DNA from: Bacillota bacterium | GTDB lineage: Bacteria; Bacillota; Clostridia; Christensenellales; Aristaeellaceae | Assembly: GCA_023444095.1 (NCBI GenBank) | Contig: JAEZRP010000022.1 | Location: 62,001-126,000, forward strand | Reading direction: 5' to 3' | Length of the DNA: 64,000 nucleotides | In this document: positions 61,042 to 64,000 of the stretch, one piece after another | How positions within the stretch are numbered: the first letter of the stretch is position 1 | Layout: every line of letters begins with the position of its first letter | Made by a program: the position numbers and the translations under genes | The notes under the pieces: model-generated | What the model was told of the DNA's origin: nothing | Database searches by the model: none | Seen by the model: only the letters and a program-made list of their open reading frames with translations

Positions 61042-61614
61042 TTAGTTTCGAAATACAAGCACGGCAGGGGACTTCGCACAGCAGCTATCAAGGCACGCGA
61101 CAACATACACGCGGCCAAGCGTGCCTTCCGGCACCAGCCATAACGTTTCCGCCACACCAGTTACCGCACTCGGGCAATCCATTCCTATGAGATTGGCAAG
61201 TTCGCAGGTATCCGTCCCGGTTGGTTCCAGAAAGAAATAGGCTTTCGAAACGGGAAGATTAAATGTCGCCCGTACAATGACTCTCGCTGCGAGTCTAACG
61301 GCACCGTTCACCGATGGGAGAGCTTGCCCGGCTTCTGTAAGGAAACTGAGGCTAAGCACTCGAAGATTACAGGCAGAGGGTGGCGCAGTCGGAATGCATA
61401 TCACCTGTCCGACATAAATGACATTCGCATTGGTGATCTGTGGGTTCGCAGCGAGAAGCGCATCCACTGTCACCGCAAAGGTTCTAGCAATACTAAATAG
61501 CGTATTGCCAGCCTGAATTGTATACAGTTGTCCGCTACAAGTCTGAGGTGCAGCTTGCGGAACAATCTCGTCTGCAGACGGCAGAACCGCCACTGTATAT
61601 GTAATATTATCCAT
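61042..61614 (-). CDS. LysM domain protein, possibly spore-coat associated
   Basis: A 190-residue protein with one LysM domain (about residues 30-75: LYTIQAGNTLFSIARTFAVT, ANPQITNANVIYVGQVICIP), which binds N-acetylglucosamine polymers. The C-terminal 115 residues are of unknown fold with several cysteines (TCELANLIGMDC, CLDSCC). No signal peptide is visible, as for many LysM proteins that assemble on the spore from the mother cell. The upstream sequence matches a sigma-K promoter. The AGGGAGGAG ribosome binding site is strong. Base composition is less GC-rich than in neighbouring housekeeping genes. Confidence 0.8.
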   Translation of the reverse strand: MDNITYTVAVLPSADEIVPQAAPQTCSGQLYTIQAGNTLFSIARTFAVTVDALLAANPQITNANVIYVGQVICIPTAPPSACNLRVLSLSFLTEAGQALPSVNGAVRLAARVIVRATFNLPVSKAYFFLEPTGTDTCELANLIGMDCPSAVTGVAETLWLVPEGTLGRVYVVACLDSCCAKSPAVLVFRN

Positions 61615-61636
61615 TCACTCATCTCCTCCCTATGAA

Positions 61637-61663
61637 TATCCTATGCCCCAAGGAGATTCCTGT
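61637..61663 (-). promoter_or_regulatory. Sigma-K-like promoter of the LysM gene
   Basis: Minus strand AC (61663-61662), 16 bp, CATAGGATA (61645-61637) fits the sigma-K consensus AC-N16/17-CATAnnnTA exactly. The leader would be very short but includes the ribosome binding site. The consensus is degenerate, so confidence is moderate. Confidence 0.45.
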
Positions 61664-61780
61664 GCAAAATGTTCCGAGGTCTTAATCCAGTCGAATCTTT
61701 TCCAACAAATTCCTGCATAGAAGATCCGCAAGATCAAAAGAATAGTACAGGTAATGCGTGGTATTGCTGGAGGTGATTTC

Positions 61781-62041
61781 ATGGGAATCGTTTTATGGAT
61801 CGTACTGGGTGCATTGGCGGGATGGATCGCAAGCATCATCATGGGCAAAAACCGAGGCATGGGCTGGATCGCCAACATCATAGTTGGCATCATAGGTGCC
61901 GCCCTGGGCGGCTGGATCTCCTCGTGGCTTCTTGGGGTAGACATAACGGGGTTTAATCTTCCTAGCCTGCTGATCGCCATTGGAGGCGCATGCCTGCTCC
62001 TGTTGATCATAGGGTTGTTTCGCAAAACGACCAAGTCATAA
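61781..62041 (+). CDS. GlsB/YeaQ/YmgE family stress-response membrane protein
   Basis: An 86-residue protein of the transglycosylase-associated (YeaQ/YmgE) family. Three helices cover almost the whole length (MGIVLWIVLGALAGWIASII, GWIANIIVGIIGAALGGWI, and a third from LPSLLIAIGGACLLLLIIG), with the conserved GxxxGxxAG and NIxVGxxGA patterns. Members are induced by general stress. Their biochemical role is unknown. The start at 61781 follows GGAGGTGATTTC. A strong terminator follows. Confidence 0.92.
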   Translation: MGIVLWIVLGALAGWIASIIMGKNRGMGWIANIIVGIIGAALGGWISSWLLGVDITGFNLPSLLIAIGGACLLLLIIGLFRKTTKS

Positions 62042-62069
62042 ACACGGCGCAGAAATCACTATCGATAGA

Positions 62070-62098
62070 CCCCGCTACAGCGGGGCTGTCTTTTTTTT
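62070..62098 (+). terminator. Terminator of the GlsB-family gene
   Basis: CCCCGC/GCGGGG (62070-62075 and 62080-62085) with a 4-nt loop, followed by TGTC and eight T (62091-62098). Confidence 0.9.
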
Positions 62099-62156
62099 GC
62101 TCGGTGTTCGTATTCCTCTTTGTCAGCGGCGCGATGATCTGTCGGAGGAAAGTGCT

Positions 62157-62369
62157 GTGAGTGGATTTGAAGCCGGATTGAGCAAGAAATTGGATGAGGG
62201 AAACGCATCAACGACATGCTCGCGACCGTCAGCGCCATCACACCGCCCGATGTTGATCGTTTTGTTGATATTCGTGTTGATGATTGTGTTGACAGCGCAA
62301 TGGATTTCAGCGGAGTGTCAGGGAATGTTATTTGATCGACAGCAAAAAAAGAAGCCCGAAAACCCTTGA
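62157..62369 (+). CDS. Possible small single-pass membrane protein
   Basis: A 70-residue frame starting at GTG 62157, with GGAGGAA 6 nt upstream. It has a hydrophilic N-terminal third and one clear hydrophobic segment (MLIVLLIFVLMIVLTAQWI). It lies just after a strong terminator with no obvious promoter, and its end runs into the tRNA terminator, so it may be spurious. Confidence 0.35.
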   Translation: MSGFEAGLSKKLDEGNASTTCSRPSAPSHRPMLIVLLIFVLMIVLTAQWISAECQGMLFDRQQKKKPENP

Positions 62370-62385
62370 TTCCATTGGGTTTTCG
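62343..62385 (-). terminator. Terminator of the tRNA-Ser operon
   Basis: CGAAAACCC/GGGTTTTCG (62357-62365 and 62377-62385) with an 11-nt loop, then CTTCTTTTTTTGCT on the minus strand. It lies 6 bp after the tRNA-Ser(GCT) CCA end. Confidence 0.8.
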
Positions 62386-62391
62386 AGCCAT

Positions 62392-62483
62392 TGGCGGAGA
62401 AGGAGGGATTTGAACCCTCGCGCCGGTTACCCCAGCCTACTCCCTTAGCAGGGGAGCCCCTTCGGCCTCTTGGGTACTTCTCC
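62392..62483 (-). tRNA. tRNA-Ser(GCT)
   Basis: A 92-nt class II tRNA. The acceptor GGAGAAG pairs with CTTCTCC. The anticodon stem CTCCC/GGGAG holds the loop CTGCTAA (anticodon GCT). A long variable arm and T-arm GAGGG-TTCAAAT-CCCTC follow, and CCA is encoded. Reads AGC/AGU serine codons. Confidence 0.96.
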
Positions 62484-62500
62484 ATATCCAGATTTTAGGA

Positions 62501-62589
62501 TGGCGGAGAGAGAGGGATTCGAACCCCCGGTGCCTCTCGACATCACTGGTTTTCAAGACCAGCGCCTTAAACCACTCGGCCATCTCTCC
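62501..62589 (-). tRNA. tRNA-Ser(TGA)
   Basis: An 89-nt class II tRNA. The acceptor GGAGAGA pairs with TCTCTCC. The anticodon stem CTGGT/ACCAG holds the loop CTTGAAA (anticodon TGA). It has a long variable arm and an encoded CCA. It is upstream of tRNA-Ser(GCT) by 17 bp and cotranscribed with it. Reads UCA and related serine codons. Confidence 0.96.
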
Positions 62590-62612
62590 AGAAATCAAAA
62601 CCAGCGAAAATT

Positions 62613-62641
62613 ATTATAGCAGGATTTCCCGCCAAAGTCAA
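62613..62641 (-). promoter_or_regulatory. Promoter of the tRNA-Ser operon
   Basis: Minus-strand TTGACT (62641-62636), 17-bp spacer, perfect TATAAT (62618-62613), 24 bp before the first tRNA. Confidence 0.85.
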
Positions 62642-62963
62642 CGCCGAAAACAGCGATTTTTGTATACCAATTCAGGCGATAACAGGCACTCGCGCGCTAA
62701 ATGTCGGTTTTCTGAGCATTTATCAATTTGTTATCACTGATCTCGAACCACTCACAGTTCCATTAAACTCACGAGAGGTTCGGCGTGTTTTCGAACCAAT
62801 GCTGCGTCACTTTCGGCTCGACGTAGTTCTGCTACGCTTTCACTTCGACTCCAGGATGCCGACAGAATTTGATCACGTCGTCGTAGTTACGATGAGAGGC
62901 TGGTTTGATGGGCATATGGCGGAACATAAGGAACGACCTGACACGTATAAGATTCGACGCAAT
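62642..62963. other. Intergenic region between tRNA promoter and CRISPR-like repeats
   Basis: About 320 bp of lower-GC sequence. A 62-codon plus-strand frame (62799-62987) runs into the first repeat and has no ribosome binding site. I see no gene, and no clear CRISPR leader. Confidence 0.5.
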
Positions 62964-63075
62964 CTACTCCCCCGTGTGCGGGGGTGATCCCCAGAAAACC
63001 GCCTGTGGGGCTGCAAATACGGCCTACTCCGGGTCGCCGCCGTAGGACTGCTCCCCGCGTGTGCGGCGGTGATCG
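62964..63075 (+). CRISPR. Degenerate type I-E-like CRISPR repeat remnant
   Basis: Two repeat copies lie at 62964-62990 and 63048-63075. They align as CTRCTCCCC(G)CGTGTGCGG followed by SGGTGATCS and keep the central dyad (CCCCC-GTGTGC-GGGGG in the first). Both resemble type I-E repeats. A CTACTCC match at 63024, exactly 60 bp after the first repeat start, may be the head of a decayed middle repeat, giving a 33-nt spacer. No cas gene is present in the window. Confidence 0.5.
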
Positions 63076-63077
63076 AA

Positions 63078-63923
63078 TCATCGTATCGTAACCGCAATGC
63101 GCGCCTGTTTGAATATCTCTAGCACTTGCACGAGGCTTTCTTGCGAGGGTGTTTGAAAACTCCGCGCGTATTCAAGGCCGATCAGCGGGTACTTTGCGCC
63201 CGCGTACGAATTATAGGGCAACAGTTCGACGCCGATGAGGGACTTCGCTCCCGTCAGCAGTTGGCAGGTCGCCTCTATGTTTTGCCTATCGTCATTGACG
63301 CCCGTGATCGTGGGGATGCGAACGACGAAGGGCACTTGACTTTTGATCAGGATGTCGAGATTGCGCAGGATCCGCTCGTTTCTGACCCCGGTGTAGCGGA
63401 GATGCTTCTGCGGATCGACGAGCTTCACGTCATAGTACACCAGATTGAGTCGTTCAAGCGCCGCGCGCCAATCTTCCGCCCGTCCATATCCGCTCGTTTC
63501 AATGGCGCGATGCAGGGGGGAGAGCGCATCCAAAAGGGCAATGAGAAACTCCGGTTGCATGAGTGCTTCGCCGCCGGATATGGTGACCCCGCCGTCTAAC
63601 AAAAACGGCTCGTTGATCCGGATGTGGCGCGCCAGGGCATCCGGTTCCCACCAGGTTCCGCTCACACGGAGCAATCCTCGCGGGCAGCTGGGCAGGCATC
63701 TGCCGCAGCCTATACACCGCTCTTCGCAGGGCGTCCTGCACGCGCCACAGTCGATGCAGCCGTTGGGGTTCTTGACCCGCTGCGGGCGCATTTCCCAGCT
63801 CTCCGGATTGTGACACCATTGACAGCGCATGGGACAGCCTTTGAAGAACACTGTCGTGCGCAATCCGGGACCGTCGTGTACGGACATCTCCTCGATGGCG
63901 AAGATCAACCCTTTCTTGGCCAT
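63078..63923 (-). CDS. Glycyl-radical enzyme activating protein
   Basis: A 281-residue radical SAM activase that installs the glycyl radical on its partner enzyme. The SAM cluster motif is Cys30-x3-Cys34-x2-Cys37 (FFKGCPMRCQWCHNPES). A ferredoxin-like insert with two cysteine clusters follows (CIDCGACRTPC, CIGCGRCLPSC), as in activases of non-PFL glycyl radical enzymes. The GGGEP-type motif is ISGGEALMQPEF. The start at 63923 lies 1 bp after the stop of the upstream gene, which is the partner enzyme. The substrate class cannot be told from the activase alone. Confidence 0.9.
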   Translation of the reverse strand: MAKKGLIFAIEEMSVHDGPGLRTTVFFKGCPMRCQWCHNPESWEMRPQRVKNPNGCIDCGACRTPCEERCIGCGRCLPSCPRGLLRVSGTWWEPDALARHIRINEPFLLDGGVTISGGEALMQPEFLIALLDALSPLHRAIETSGYGRAEDWRAALERLNLVYYDVKLVDPQKHLRYTGVRNERILRNLDILIKSQVPFVVRIPTITGVNDDRQNIEATCQLLTGAKSLIGVELLPYNSYAGAKYPLIGLEYARSFQTPSQESLVQVLEIFKQARIAVTIR

Positions 63924-63924
63924 A

Positions 63925-64000
63925 CTACAGCGCAAACTCTGTTCGCGAGATGATCTGATCCTGATAGCGCTTCTCGAGCTCCACAAAGTGACCGCTCCAG
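63925..64000 (-). CDS. Glycyl radical enzyme, C-terminal end (partial)
   Basis: The minus-strand frame ending at TAG 63927-63925 encodes HFVELEKRYQDQIISRTEFAL at its C terminus. This resembles the end of pyruvate formate-lyase-like and other glycyl radical enzymes (a VELxxxxQDxIIxRTE pattern after the radical-glycine region). The remainder lies beyond the window. The 1-bp gap to the activase supports the call. Confidence 0.7.
   Translation of the reverse strand, partial: WSGHFVELEKRYQDQIISRTEFAL

Noticed and set aside
62059..62391. 110-codon minus-strand frame
   Set aside because: It starts at the tRNA-Ser 3' end and crosses both the tRNA terminator and the GlsB terminator. No domain is seen.
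62799..62987. 62-codon plus-strand frame considered as a cas remnant
   Set aside because: No similarity to Cas1 or Cas2 motifs that I can see. It lacks a ribosome binding site and runs into the first repeat.

Overview
The window looks like a chromosomal segment of a high-GC member of the Bacillota, most likely Clostridia. The evidence is Firmicute-type housekeeping content (ZapA, MutS2, an LCP cell-wall protein, the NfeD-FloA pair, a LytTR regulator, a LysM protein with a sigma-K-like promoter), strong GGAGG ribosome binding sites, and GC-rich codons through almost all genes. No rRNA, phage or transposase gene was seen. The strand changes often, but most genes sit in tight operons with ATGA or GTGA overlaps.

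Layout. 1-2.9 kb: MATE efflux pump, zinc-ribbon protein, LCP protein. 2.9-7.8 kb: a minus-strand operon of an MFS transporter, an orphan LytTR response regulator and the TldD/TldE protease pair. 8.1-10.3 kb: NfeD, FloA and a repeat-bearing membrane protein. 10.4-14.4 kb: Nudix hydrolase, HtrA protease and a two-component system resembling a secretion-stress module. 14.4-19.4 kb: zapA, U32 peptidase, mutS2. 19.4-23.3 kb: a plus-strand operon of radical SAM enzyme, N-acetylneuraminate lyase and two APH-fold kinases. 23.3-29.6 kb: amidohydrolase, zinc-ribbon protein, GH38 alpha-mannosidase, D-cysteine desulfhydrase-like enzyme and flavin reductase. 29.7-33.3 kb: a Nat-type ABC exporter. 33.5-35.4 kb: an ammonium channel fused to a P-II domain, behind a leader terminator.

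35.7-42 kb holds a complete overlapping phosphate operon, pstS-pstC-pstA-pstB-phoU-response regulator-histidine kinase, in which PstS is circularly permuted. 42.1-44 kb carries two related proteins of unknown function. 44-49.8 kb is an oligopeptide ABC operon (oppB-C-D-F-A). 50-55.1 kb has an ABC exporter, a GT2 glycosyltransferase, a YprB-like nuclease and a TPR protein. 55.1-60.5 kb is a run of small enzymes: SPL-like radical SAM protein, Tag glycosylase, an AAC(6')-like acetyltransferase, a GNAT-Rnk fusion, a kinase broken by a 7-bp tandem duplication, an XRE regulator and a P1 peptidase.

60.5-63.1 kb looks like an accessory junction. It holds a tRNA-Ser 3' fragment sharing an 18-bp direct repeat with an intact tRNA-Ser(GCT), a LysM protein, a GlsB-type membrane protein, two tRNA-Ser genes and a degenerate type I-E-like CRISPR remnant without cas genes. 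The right edge enters a glycyl-radical-enzyme operon (activase plus the last codons of the enzyme).

Regulatory signals are unusually clear. Many promoters with exactly 17-bp spacing stand out against the GC-rich background, including two divergent pairs that share one palindromic -35 element and two that would produce leaderless mRNAs.
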